Source of the DNA: Rhodococcus opacus B4
GTDB lineage: Bacteria; Actinomycetota; Actinomycetes; Mycobacteriales; Mycobacteriaceae
DNA: 64,000 nucleotides
Reading direction: 5' to 3'
Assembly (NCBI RefSeq): GCF_000010805.1
Contig: NC_012522.1
Span: 7,750,001 to 7,814,000 of the forward strand
The notes beneath the pieces are model-generated. The model saw only the letters and a program-made list of their open reading frames with translations. It was not told the DNA's origin and did no database searches. The translations under genes were made by a program, and so were the position numbers. The first letter of the stretch is position 1. Each line of letters opens with the position of its first letter. Positions 1 through 8,075 of this stretch are shown here, piece by piece.

Positions 1-49
1 GGATGGTACCGGCCGCGGGGAAGTCATGTGAAGGGAGACGTTGTGACTG

Positions 50-1456
50 TTAGGGTTTGACGGCGACAGCTCCACGCTCGCTGTCGGTGAGAGTCGCGCG
101 CGGATCGGTTGCGGCCGGGCTTGTGCCTCTGCTCAGTATCGTGGCAGCGGCGAGTGCGACAACGAGGGCTGCGATCCCGAACCAGGCGGCGGCGTCGTAG
201 CCGGTGTCGGTGGGCGTGTCCTCACCGGCGGGGACGGTCCCGATCAGCAGGGTGGCGCTGAGGGCGCTGCCGGCGGAGTAGCCGATGTAGCGGAGGACTT
301 GGTAGAAGCTTGTGGCGCTGCCGGTTTCCTCGGCGGGCACACCCCGCACAATCTGCGTGGGGTGGACGGCGAAGATGCAGCCGACACCGAAACCGGCCAG
401 TGTCATCGTCACGAGCAGCATGATCAGGTTTGCGCGTGTGGTGAGGAACAGCACCATGGCGGCGATGAGGACCAGGCAATTGACTGCGACGACGGTTTCG
501 AGCGACATCCGCCGCAGGAGGCGGCGGATGACTTTGCTCGCGGCGAAGCTGGCGATCGAATACGGCACCAGCATCATCCCGGCGACGAGGGTGGAGGCGC
601 CGAATCCGTATCCGCTGTCGGTAGGGGCCTGGACGTAGCGCACCACCAGTGACAGCAACGGGTAGATGCCGAGGCCGACGAGGACGACGGTGATGTCGGC
701 GGCCAGGACGGAGCGGTGACGCAGCAGACGCAGGTCTACGAGGAGGTGGGTTGCCCGTAGCTCCCACAGGGTCCAGCCGGCGAGGACGACGAGTGCCGCG
801 GCGAGCATGCCGAGCAGGCGTGGAGACATCCATCCCCAATCGGGTCCCTGGGAGCACACCAACAGTAGGGCGGTGACCCACGTGCCGAGCAGGACCGCGC
901 CGGTGACGTCGACGCGGTGGCGGGGACGCGCAGCGCTCGAGGGGAGGAGCCACACGGCCAGCAGGAACGCCACGCCGCTGACGGCTGCTCCGAACCAGAA
1001 TGCTGCCGCCAGTCCGAGGTATTCGGTGACGAATCCGGCGATCGGGTAACCGACACCCAGTCCGGCGGCGGTGGTCACGCCGAGCAGGGCGATTCCGGAC
1101 CCGACTCTGTGTGCGGGGAGGGCGTCGCGTGCCGCGGTGATCGCCAGCGGCACCAGTCCGAGGCCGACGCCCTGCATGGCGCGTCCGATCATCAGCCACC
1201 CGAAGCCGAAGGGCAGGGCTGACAGCACACATCCGATGCACACCACAGCGGTGGCGGACAGGATGACCGGCCGGCGGTGAGGTCCGTCGGCCAGTCGGCC
1301 CAACACCGGTGAGGCGACGGCGCCGACCAGCAGTGAGATGGTCAACGTCCACTGTGACGCAGCCAGCGAGACGTCGTCGACGTCGGCGATGGTCACCAGC
1401 AGTGGGGCGCCGAGGCTGCCGACCGCGGTGGAGACCACGCCGAGGAAGACCAGCAT
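50..1456 (-). CDS. MFS transporter (drug/metabolite exporter)
   Basis: Integral membrane protein of the major facilitator superfamily, probably a proton-driven exporter of the inner membrane. The sequence is hydrophobic throughout with about 14 possible membrane segments. It shows the loop 2-3 motif GRLADGPHRR and a conserved SQWTLTISLL entry helix, as in DHA2-type exporters. The open frame extends to 1705, but those extra 83 codons are hydrophilic, carry several GTA-rich AT-poor-in-bias codons and no homology-like pattern, so I place the start at the ATG just before the first membrane helix (468 aa). An intermediate GTG is possible. It is last in the minus-strand acyl-CoA operon but separated by about 260 nt, so it may have its own promoter. 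Substrate unknown. Confidence 0.8.
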   Translation of the reverse strand: MLVFLGVVSTAVGSLGAPLLVTIADVDDVSLAASQWTLTISLLVGAVASPVLGRLADGPHRRPVILSATAVVCIGCVLSALPFGFGWLMIGRAMQGVGLGLVPLAITAARDALPAHRVGSGIALLGVTTAAGLGVGYPIAGFVTEYLGLAAAFWFGAAVSGVAFLLAVWLLPSSAARPRHRVDVTGAVLLGTWVTALLLVCSQGPDWGWMSPRLLGMLAAALVVLAGWTLWELRATHLLVDLRLLRHRSVLAADITVVLVGLGIYPLLSLVVRYVQAPTDSGYGFGASTLVAGMMLVPYSIASFAASKVIRRLLRRMSLETVVAVNCLVLIAAMVLFLTTRANLIMLLVTMTLAGFGVGCIFAVHPTQIVRGVPAEETGSATSFYQVLRYIGYSAGSALSATLLIGTVPAGEDTPTDTGYDAAAWFGIAALVVALAAATILSRGTSPAATDPRATLTDSERGAVAVKP

Positions 1457-1720
1457 GGGTAGGATCGGACCTACGCCAGTTTTATTAGCTACGCTTACTA
1501 GTTGACCGGAAGGCGCGTCACTGACCGATGTCCATGACTTATACGTCACACAATCTGTTGCGTTATCCACACCCGCGCAGGCTGTGTTGATGTTGACATC
1601 GCCAATCCACAGTCGATCGATAGGGCCCTGCGGATCGCAGTGTCCGAAGGAGAAGGGCTCCGAGGCGGGCGACCAGCGGCCTTGAACCCGCCGCTCTAAC
1701 GTCACTGAAACAGACAGAAG
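1457..1720. other. Intergenic stretch between MFS and SDR genes
   Basis: About 260 nt without a supported gene. Part of it can be read as an N-terminal extension of the MFS frame but does not look coding. An AT-rich patch at about 1478-1500 (TTAGCTACGCTTACTAG) sits just upstream of the chosen MFS start and could hold its promoter. I see no terminator hairpin. Confidence 0.4.
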
Positions 1721-2422
1721 CTAGTCGACGCTTGTGACCGGTATCGAACCTCCGGTGATCGCGGAACCGTTGTCCGACAACAGGAAGTCGACGACCTTCG
1801 CAATCTCCGTCGGCTTCGACCACCCCTTACGGTCCGAGTCGGGCATGGCGGAACGGTTTCCTGGAGTGTCTATGACGAACGGCAACAGCGCGTTGACTCG
1901 GATGTGGTCGTCGATGTACTCGAGTGCAAGAGTCTCGACAAGTGCCACCACGGCAGCCTTCGACGCGATGTACGACGCCGCACCGGGAAACGGTCGACGT
2001 GTCGCGGCGGCGGACATGCAGATCACGGAACCTCCACCCCCCCGAATCAAGTGTGGGAGCGCGGACTGGGTCACCGTGTACGCGGTCCGGACATTGAGGT
2101 TCAGCTGTGCGTCGAGTGTCGCCACCGGCGTTTCGTGCACCCGCGTCCCCGAAGTGAAACCCCCGACGAGGTTGACGACGCCGAAAAGGGGCCGATCCGC
2201 GTCGTCACCGGCGATGGCGACGACGTTCTCGAGGTCGTCCTCGTCGGCGAGATCGGTGCGCACCAACTGCAGATTGGGATGCTCGGGAAGGCGGCCGAGT
2301 TCGTCACGGTTGATCCACGGGACCACCACCCGCCATCCGGCCATCAGGAGGTGAGTGGTGACCGACGACCCGAGGCCACCGGTTCCCCCGGTCACCAGAG
2401 CTGTGCGTGCCATGTCCTTCAC
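1721..2422 (-). CDS. SDR family oxidoreductase
   Basis: Short-chain dehydrogenase, NAD(P)-dependent, expected to interconvert a hydroxyl and a keto group on a small or CoA-bound substrate. The N-terminal Rossmann motif TGGTGGLG and the catalytic YIASK (YxxxK), preceded by a serine in CMSAAATRR, are present. The usual NAG motif is replaced by NLVGG. I choose the GTG at 2422 (233 aa): AAAGGA lies four bases upstream and the GTG overlaps the TGA of the preceding enoyl-CoA hydratase (GTGA), a typical coupled start. An ATG at 2413 is the alternative. Operon position suggests the 3-hydroxyacyl-CoA dehydrogenase step, but this is inference. Confidence 0.82.
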   Translation of the reverse strand: MKDMARTALVTGGTGGLGSSVTTHLLMAGWRVVVPWINRDELGRLPEHPNLQLVRTDLADEDDLENVVAIAGDDADRPLFGVVNLVGGFTSGTRVHETPVATLDAQLNLNVRTAYTVTQSALPHLIRGGGGSVICMSAAATRRPFPGAASYIASKAAVVALVETLALEYIDDHIRVNALLPFVIDTPGNRSAMPDSDRKGWSKPTEIAKVVDFLLSDNGSAITGGSIPVTSVD

Positions 2423-3234
2423 TGTCCTTTCCATACCGGCGCACGCTTCTCGGCGAATGCGCGGGGTCCTTCCTTGGCATCCTCCGACGTGGCGATCCGC
2501 GGTAGTTCGTCGGACGTCATCGACCAGCCTGCGTGCTCGTCGGGACGGTCACCGTTCGCTCGCTGTGCGAGGGCAATCCGCTTGTGTGCCTGCACGGCCA
2601 GCGGGGCGTTCGACCCGATCTGTTCGGCGAGTGCGAGCGCCGTGTCCAGCACACGCTCGGCAGGTACGACCCGATTGACCAGATGAAATTCGAGTGCCTG
2701 CCGGGCCGTCACCGGTTCACCGGTGAGGAGGAGTTCCATCGCGACCGTGGCGGGCAGCTTGGCGGGGAGACGGAAGGCACCACCGGCACCTGCGATCAGG
2801 CCCCGCTTGACTTCGGGGAGTCCGAACGTCGCCGTGTCGGCTGCGACGGCGAGATCACTCGCGAGGACCAATTCGGTTCCACCACCGAGCGCGGGCCCAT
2901 TGACCGCAGCGATGGTCGGCTTGCTGATGGCGTGGCCGACGTAGCCCGCGAGCCCCCAGGCTTCGCGGCCCGCTGGAATGACGCTTTCACCGCGAGCGAG
3001 CGCCTTGAGGTCGGCCCCCGCGCAGAACGCCCTGTCGCCCGCGCCGGTGAGCACCACGACGCGGACGTTCGGGTCGGCTTCCGCTTCCTCGAGGGCGTCG
3101 CCCACCCGGATACACATGTCGGCGTTGACCGCATTGCGCGCCTCCGGACGGTTCAACGTGATCAACATCGTGTGGCCACGCATTTCGACGAGCGCCGGGG
3201 GAGTGGTGGACGTGGTGGATTCCGTGACGGTCAT
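2419..3234 (-). CDS. Enoyl-CoA hydratase/isomerase family protein
   Basis: Crotonase-fold protein of 271 aa that hydrates or isomerises enoyl-CoA in the cytoplasm. The first oxyanion-hole segment FCAGADL, the second GPALGGGTELVLASD and the glutamate of FGLPEVKRGLIAGAG are all present, so it should be catalytically competent. The start ATG has AAAGGA seven bases upstream. It lies between the CaiB genes and the SDR and is translationally coupled to the SDR. Crotonases differ in reaction with little change in these motifs, so the exact step (hydration, isomerisation or C-C cleavage) cannot be read from sequence. Confidence 0.9.
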   Translation of the reverse strand: MTVTESTTSTTPPALVEMRGHTMLITLNRPEARNAVNADMCIRVGDALEEAEADPNVRVVVLTGAGDRAFCAGADLKALARGESVIPAGREAWGLAGYVGHAISKPTIAAVNGPALGGGTELVLASDLAVAADTATFGLPEVKRGLIAGAGGAFRLPAKLPATVAMELLLTGEPVTARQALEFHLVNRVVPAERVLDTALALAEQIGSNAPLAVQAHKRIALAQRANGDRPDEHAGWSMTSDELPRIATSEDAKEGPRAFAEKRAPVWKGQ

Positions 3235-3277
3235 ACTGTGTCCTTTGCAGTGGGGAGATGAGTTCGGTGGGCGCAGG

Positions 3278-4363
3278 TCATACCGACACCCGATCGAGGT
3301 CCGAGGCCTCCCGTGGTGGGGAGGTCGGTGTAGACGGCGGTGTCCGCGAGAAGCGGGGCGCCGGCATGGGTTGCACGACGCCGTCGATCTCCACGAAGGA
3401 CCCGCGGGTGGAGAAATGAGGATCGGTGGGGGCCTCGGCGAAGCTCGATACGGGGGTGACGCACGCGTCCACGTCGGCGAAAGCGGCCGCCCACTCGGCC
3501 CTGCTGCGGGTGGTGAACCTCGCTGCCAACAGGACGCGGAGCTCGGGCCATCGACTGCGGTCGTCGCGGTCCGGAAGGGTGTTCGGGTCGAGCCCCAGAA
3601 CGGCGATCAACCTGTCGTAGAACTGTGGTTCGAACGCACCGACCGCCATATAGTGGCCGTCCGAGCACTCGTATGTGTCCCAGAACGGGCAGCTACCGTC
3701 GACGAGGTTCGCGCCGCGCTCGTCCGACCACCTTCCCTGCCCCCGCATCGACCACGCGTGCTGGGTCAGGACCGCCGCCCCCTCGGCAGCGGAGACGTCG
3801 ACCACCTGACCGAGTCCGGATCGCTGTCTCTCCCAGAGGGCCGAGAGGATCCCGGTGACCATGAACATGGACCCACCAGCAAACCCGGCCACCATGTTGA
3901 GTGGTGGCACGGGCCGCTCCTGGCCCCTGCCGATCGAGTGGAGGATACTCGTCGGTGCGATGAAATTGATGTCGTGTCCGGCCTTGTCGGCTCGGGGGCC
4001 GTCCTGACCCCATCCGGTGACGCGGGCGTACACCAGGGAGGACACGTGTTCGAGCACGATCGCCGGCCCCAATCCGAGGCGTTCGACGACGCCGGGACGG
4101 AAACCCTCGACGAGGACGTCCGCACCGGACGCGAGGGCGGGGACGTCGGCGGCTTCTCGAGTATCTTTGAGATCGACCTCCACGACCCGCTTTCCGCGGT
4201 GCAAGTGCTCGGCGCTGGTGTGGTCCTCGGGGAGAAGACCGGGGCGTTGGACGCGGACGACGTCGGCACCGAGATCGGCGAGAACCATCGCGGCGTGGGT
4301 GCTCGGTCCGATGTTCGCCAGCTCGACGACCCGCAGCCCGATCAAGGGTCCGCTCCTGCTCAC
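3278..4363 (-). CDS. CaiB/BaiF protein, AMACR-like, catalytic Asp missing
   Basis: Class III CoA-transferase fold protein of 361 aa, closest in motif pattern to alpha-methylacyl-CoA racemase (human AMACR, M. tuberculosis MCR), which epimerises 2-methylacyl-CoA using a His/Asp pair. The His-Asp of AGHDINF is present (His130, Asp131). The segment that should carry the second catalytic acid, normally DF(G/A)GG, reads AGFAGGSM, so Gly160 stands where the catalytic Asp is expected. It follows a complete paralogue by 6 nt. It may be a pseudo-enzyme partner of that paralogue, or a racemase or transferase with altered chemistry. Start is a GTG at 4363. Confidence 0.8.
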   Translation of the reverse strand: MSRSGPLIGLRVVELANIGPSTHAAMVLADLGADVVRVQRPGLLPEDHTSAEHLHRGKRVVEVDLKDTREAADVPALASGADVLVEGFRPGVVERLGLGPAIVLEHVSSLVYARVTGWGQDGPRADKAGHDINFIAPTSILHSIGRGQERPVPPLNMVAGFAGGSMFMVTGILSALWERQRSGLGQVVDVSAAEGAAVLTQHAWSMRGQGRWSDERGANLVDGSCPFWDTYECSDGHYMAVGAFEPQFYDRLIAVLGLDPNTLPDRDDRSRWPELRVLLAARFTTRSRAEWAAAFADVDACVTPVSSFAEAPTDPHFSTRGSFVEIDGVVQPMPAPRFSRTPPSTPTSPPREASDLDRVSV

Positions 4364-4369
4364 CCTCGA

Positions 4370-5467
4370 TCAGCTCCACACAGTGTTCGCCGGAACCGCT
4401 ACCCGCGAGGGGGCCGTCGGTGTGGCCGTCGGGGTACGCGAGAACGCTGGTGCCGGTGCGGGCTGCAGGACACCGTCGAGGTCGGTGAAGACTCTCCGGT
4501 CCATCATCTGCGGGTCCCGTGCGGCCTCGTCGAAGTCCAATACCGGTGTGACGCAGGCATCCACGTCGGCGAACTGCGCTGCCCACTCGTCGCGAGTGCG
4601 CGACGCGAATTTCTCGGTGAACAGCTTGCGCACGAGGGGCCAGCCCTCGACATCACGCTGATGCCCCAGCGTCGCCGGATCGATGTCGAGAACACGCAGT
4701 AGCTCTGCGTAGAACTGGGGCTCGAGCGCACCGACCGCGACGTACTTACCGTCGGAACACTCGTAGGTGTCGTAGAAGGGTGCGGATCCGTCGAAGACGT
4801 TGGTGCCCCGGTCGTTCGACCACTGACCGGTGCCGCGCATCGACCACAGCAGATGGGCGAGCGCGGGGGCGCCGTTGACCATCGCCGCGTCGACCACCTG
4901 TCCCCAGCCCGACAGTTGACGTTCCACGAGAGCAGCGAGTACCCCGACGACGAGGAACATCGACCCACCACCGAAGTCGCCGAACAGATTCAGCGGTGGA
5001 ACCGGGCGTTCGTCCTTTCGGCCGACGGCGTGGAGCAATCCGGTCACCGAGATGTAGTTGAGGTCGTGGCCGGCCTGCAACGCGCGTGGTCCGCTCTGCC
5101 CCCACCCGGTGACCCGACCGTAGATCAGGCGTGGATTGCGGGTGAGGGCCTCTTCCGGTCCGAGCCCCATACGTTCGGTCACTCCGGGTCGGAATCCCTC
5201 GACGAGAACGTCGGCTCGGTCGAGAAGGCCGAGGACCATGGCGACGTCCTCGGGACGTTTGAGGTCCGCTTCGACAATGGTGCGTCCGCGTAGTTGCTGG
5301 CTCGCCGTGCGATCGGGTGCCGGCAGACCGCCGGCGCGCTGAACTCGAACCACGTCGGCTCCGAGGTCTGCTAGAAGCATTGCAGCATGCGGTCCGGGTC
5401 CCATTCCGGCGAGTTCCAGTACGCGGATACCCGCCAGGGGACCGCTGCCGACGTCTTCGGTGGGCAC
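4370..5467 (-). CDS. Alpha-methylacyl-CoA racemase-like CaiB/BaiF protein
   Basis: CaiB/BaiF-fold protein of 365 aa with the full AMACR signature: [18 protein letters not shown] (His134, Asp135) and [11 protein letters not shown] (Asp164), the acid/base pair that moves the alpha proton of 2-methylacyl-CoA. Racemases of this type are needed to convert R-methyl branches to the S form accepted by acyl-CoA dehydrogenases, for example in sterol side chains and pristanate. The open frame continues upstream to 5626, but the GTG at 5467 has AGGAG five bases ahead and starts where homology begins. It sits directly upstream of its Asp-less paralogue. Confidence 0.85.
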   Translation of the reverse strand: MPTEDVGSGPLAGIRVLELAGMGPGPHAAMLLADLGADVVRVQRAGGLPAPDRTASQQLRGRTIVEADLKRPEDVAMVLGLLDRADVLVEGFRPGVTERMGLGPEEALTRNPRLIYGRVTGWGQSGPRALQAGHDLNYISVTGLLHAVGRKDERPVPPLNLFGDFGGGSMFLVVGVLAALVERQLSGWGQVVDAAMVNGAPALAHLLWSMRGTGQWSNDRGTNVFDGSAPFYDTYECSDGKYVAVGALEPQFYAELLRVLDIDPATLGHQRDVEGWPLVRKLFTEKFASRTRDEWAAQFADVDACVTPVLDFDEAARDPQMMDRRVFTDLDGVLQPAPAPAFSRTPTATPTAPSRVAVPANTVWS

Positions 5468-5513
5468 GGCTGCTCCTGGGTCGAGGTGGTGTGAAGTGCG
5501 GTCGGCGACCCGG

Positions 5514-5819
5514 TCAGTCACTCGACGGAAGGGGCTTGGCGCTCTTGAGCGCGAGCACTTCGTCACCCAGAGCCAGGCTTCCCTCGCCGCTCTTGGTGGC
5601 GAGGACCTCGACGGTATTGGCGGCATCCGTGTAACGCTTGCCGATCGTGGTGCCCCCGGCGAGATCCCCGGCCGGTGTGAGTCCTTCCGCCGGCGATCCG
5701 GCAGGATCGATCATCGGCTGCCCGCCGCACGTCAGGGCGACGTCACCGCTCCCGCCCCGGACGACGATGACCTCGGTGCTACACACCTGGCTGCGCAGTC
5801 GTGCTCCGGTCTTCAACAT
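5514..5819 (-). CDS. Small conserved protein of unknown function
   Basis: A 101-aa protein between the acyl-CoA synthetase and the racemase-like genes, in the same operon. It starts [20 protein letters not shown] and has a second cysteine in LTCGGQPM, so the two cysteines at about 13 and 31 could bind a metal or form a disulfide. The rest is glycine-rich and ends in a basic [10 protein letters not shown] tail; no signal peptide or membrane segment. I do not recognise the family beyond an impression that similar short proteins accompany actinobacterial acyl-CoA ligase operons. A longer frame reading through from 6290 is a shadow of the synthetase gene, so only this part is real. Confidence 0.7.
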   Translation of the reverse strand: MLKTGARLRSQVCSTEVIVVRGGSGDVALTCGGQPMIDPAGSPAEGLTPAGDLAGGTTIGKRYTDAANTVEVLATKSGEGSLALGDEVLALKSAKPLPSSD

Positions 5820-5878
5820 GGGAATCCCTCTCTTGCTGTGGTATTCGGCCCGGTGCTCCCCGGGCCGAGGGTGGACGG

Positions 5879-7411
5879 CTAGACGGCGGACTTCTGAGGT
5901 TCGCAGTCGATGACGCCCGCGACGATCTCCGCGACGATGTCCTTGCGCAGGATCTTCCCGGTTAGGGTGGTGGGCAGTTCGCTGCGGTAGACGATCCGAT
6001 CGGGAGTCCGGGAACCGCGCAGACGGGCGCGCACGAACTGTCGAAGCTCCTCCGCGTCGGGGACCTTGCCGGGCACGGGAACCACCGTCGCGACGATGGC
6101 CTGACCCCAGTGGTCGTCCGGGATGCCGACGACCACCACCGAGCGCACCCGTGGGTGCTCCACCAGGACGTCCTCGATCTCCGCCGGCGCGATGTTCTCG
6201 CCGCCGCGGATGATCGTGTCGTCGTTGCGACCCACCACGAAGAGGAAACCCTCGACGTCCTCGAACGCCAGATCCCGGGTGGGGAACCAACCGTCGGCGT
6301 CGAGTACCGAACCGCTACCCATGTATTCGCCGGACACCTGAGGTCCGCGGACCCACAGTTCGCCTTCGTCACCCGGTGCGACCGGCTTGTCGTAGGCATC
6401 TCTGATCTCGACCTCGATCCCGGGCACCGGCCGGCCGATCGATCCGAGCCGGGCGCGGACCGCAGGATCTTCGGATTCCAGTGCGGCGCGGTGATCCTCC
6501 GGGCCGAGCAGGGCGATCGTGGAGCTGGTCTCGGTGAGCCCGTAAGCATTGACGAAACCGACGTTCGGGAACGCGCGGAGGGCGGCTTCCAATGTGGGGC
6601 GCGGCATGCGCGCACCTCCGTAGGACAGTGACCGCAGCGTGGGGACGTCGGCATCACTGCCGCCGAGGTGATCCACGATGCGGTCGAGCATCGTCGGGAC
6701 GACCATCGCCGACGTGGCCTTCGCGGTGCGCGCGAGTTCGACCCAGTCCGCGGCGTCGAACTGCGGGAGGTAAATCATTTTCCGGCCCGCGTAGAAGTTG
6801 GTCACAATCGTGCCCATGCCTGCGACGTGGTAGGGCGGAACGCTGATGAGCGCGCCGTCCGTCTCCTCGGCGGAGGCGAACTCGACGGTCCCCATCACGT
6901 AGCTCAGCAGATGGCTGTGCCGGAGCACGACGCCCTTGGGGGCGGAGGTGGTACCGCTCGTGAACAACACGATCGCCGGTGCGTCCGGGTCGACGTCCGC
7001 GGGCGGTACCGGATCCGAGGCCAGCTCCTCGGCGCGGGCGAAGAAGTCGTCGGTGGTGACGACGCGGGTGGCGTCGTCGTCCGCGACCGGTGCGAGGTAG
7101 ACCGGGTCGACGACGACGAGTGCGTCGTCGACTCTCGCGATCAACTGCTGCAACTGCGCTGCACCGAGCCGGTAATTGACGGGGGTGAACGGGACACCGG
7201 CGTAGGCGGAGGCGAAGAGCAGCGCGGGAAGTTCGAGTCCGGAGCCCCCGAGGAACACGACGTTGCGCGCGCCCGACTCGATCACGGCGCTTCCCGCGCC
7301 CGCGACGAGCCGGCCGAACTCCTGGTAGGTGAGCGAACCGTCACCGACGGTGATCGCGGTGCGGTCCGGGTTGCCGGAGATCGCCATCTCCAGGATCAGC
7401 GAGATGCTCAT
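5879..7411 (-). CDS. Acyl-CoA synthetase (AMP-forming)
   Basis: Cytoplasmic ANL-superfamily ligase of 510 aa that activates a carboxylic acid with ATP to an acyl-AMP and then to acyl-CoA. Motifs are complete: phosphate-binding FTSGTTSAPKG (about residues 150-160), YGLTETSS, TRDLAFEDVEGFLFVVGR (hinge region), RGGENIAPAEIED and the catalytic C-terminal lysine in TGKILRKD. It follows the ferredoxin gene by 36 nt. Together with the racemase, hydratase and FadE genes it is the likely entry step of the pathway. Chain-length or ring preference cannot be read from sequence; FadD3/FadD17-type ligases for steroid-derived acids are plausible relatives. Confidence 0.9.
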   Translation of the reverse strand: MSISLILEMAISGNPDRTAITVGDGSLTYQEFGRLVAGAGSAVIESGARNVVFLGGSGLELPALLFASAYAGVPFTPVNYRLGAAQLQQLIARVDDALVVVDPVYLAPVADDDATRVVTTDDFFARAEELASDPVPPADVDPDAPAIVLFTSGTTSAPKGVVLRHSHLLSYVMGTVEFASAEETDGALISVPPYHVAGMGTIVTNFYAGRKMIYLPQFDAADWVELARTAKATSAMVVPTMLDRIVDHLGGSDADVPTLRSLSYGGARMPRPTLEAALRAFPNVGFVNAYGLTETSSTIALLGPEDHRAALESEDPAVRARLGSIGRPVPGIEVEIRDAYDKPVAPGDEGELWVRGPQVSGEYMGSGSVLDADGWFPTRDLAFEDVEGFLFVVGRNDDTIIRGGENIAPAEIEDVLVEHPRVRSVVVVGIPDDHWGQAIVATVVPVPGKVPDAEELRQFVRARLRGSRTPDRIVYRSELPTTLTGKILRKDIVAEIVAGVIDCEPQKSAV

Positions 7412-7447
7412 GGTTGTCTTCCGATCAGGTGAGTGTCGAGGGAACCG

Positions 7448-7771
7448 TCAGTGGGGGTCCTTGGCTGGCAGGGCTGCGATCGATGGGGGATCGTTCTCGG
7501 TTCGCCCGGTCTTCGCGGCACTGCCGGGAGAGCCGAGTTCGTCGAAGAACTCCGCGTTGGAACTGACGTATCCGGACCATTGATCAGGCAGGTCGTCGTC
7601 GAAGAAGATGGCCTCGACGGGGCAGACCGGTTCACAGGCTCCGCAGTCGACGCACTCGTCGGGATGGATGTACATCATCCGTCCGCCCTCGTAGATGCAG
7701 TCGACGGGGCATTCTTCGATGCAGGCTTTGTCCAGTACATCGACGCAGGGTTCGGCAATTACGTACGGCAC
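7448..7771 (-). CDS. 7Fe ferredoxin (FdxA type)
   Basis: Soluble electron carrier of 107 aa with one [3Fe-4S] and one [4Fe-4S] cluster site. Cysteines at 9, 17, 21 and 25 (PCVDVLDKACIEECPVDC) and the second set in CVDCGACEPVCP follow the 7Fe ferredoxin spacing, and the family-typical DLPDQW stretch follows. Starts at a GTG in the motif MPYVIAEPC. The C-terminal 35 residues are a proline-rich extension. First gene of the minus-strand operon. A possible electron donor to the P450 at 56418 or acceptor in the acyl-CoA dehydrogenase chain, but no reductase is encoded nearby. Confidence 0.92.
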   Translation of the reverse strand: MPYVIAEPCVDVLDKACIEECPVDCIYEGGRMMYIHPDECVDCGACEPVCPVEAIFFDDDLPDQWSGYVSSNAEFFDELGSPGSAAKTGRTENDPPSIAALPAKDPH

Positions 7772-7830
7772 GGCGGGTCGGACTCCTAGCTCTGACGATG
7801 GCCTAACTCAACTTGTCCAGAACCATATGC

Positions 7831-7850
7831 CATCTTCTGACATCTTGTCT
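7831..7850 (-). promoter_or_regulatory. CAGAA-box operator candidate upstream of ferredoxin gene
   Basis: Reads AGACAAGATGTCAGAAG on the minus strand, a variant of the recurrent TGACA-N-TGYCAGAAT box described in the findings. It lies about 60-80 nt upstream of the ferredoxin start. Confidence 0.4.
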
Positions 7851-7990
7851 ATGAAATTTTGAAGTCGGTCCCGAGTCGGCCCAAGGAAGGGTGCGGCCTG
7901 GGGATATGCGCGCTATCCGCATAATGTCGACGGGGAACATCGGTTATTCGCGATCGGCTCTGTTGTGCGGCGGGATCATTGGATACTCTT

Positions 7991-8010
7991 CTATCTGACA
8001 GCTCAGGTCA
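7991..8010 (-). promoter_or_regulatory. CAGA-box operator candidate upstream of fused FadE gene
   Basis: Reads TGACCTGAGCTGTCAGATAG on the minus strand, 66 nt before the fadE start. It has the same architecture as the box before the F420-type gene at 16903 (TGACC, five bases, TGTCAGA). The divergent region 7772-8075 therefore carries two copies of the box. The rest of this region shows no further gene. Confidence 0.5.
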
Positions 8011-8075
8011 CATCGAGATCCTGCAGCTCCGACGCGGCTACGTTGCCGTTCCACTCAATCGAAAGGTACTCCGCC

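Noticed and set aside
222-1352. A 376-codon minus-strand frame overlapping the MFS gene
   Set aside because: It is arginine/proline-rich out-of-frame translation of the membrane protein gene.
5820-6290. Upstream extension of the small two-cysteine protein
   Set aside because: It is a shadow of the acyl-CoA synthetase gene on the same strand; the ATG at 5819 marks the start of protein-like sequence.
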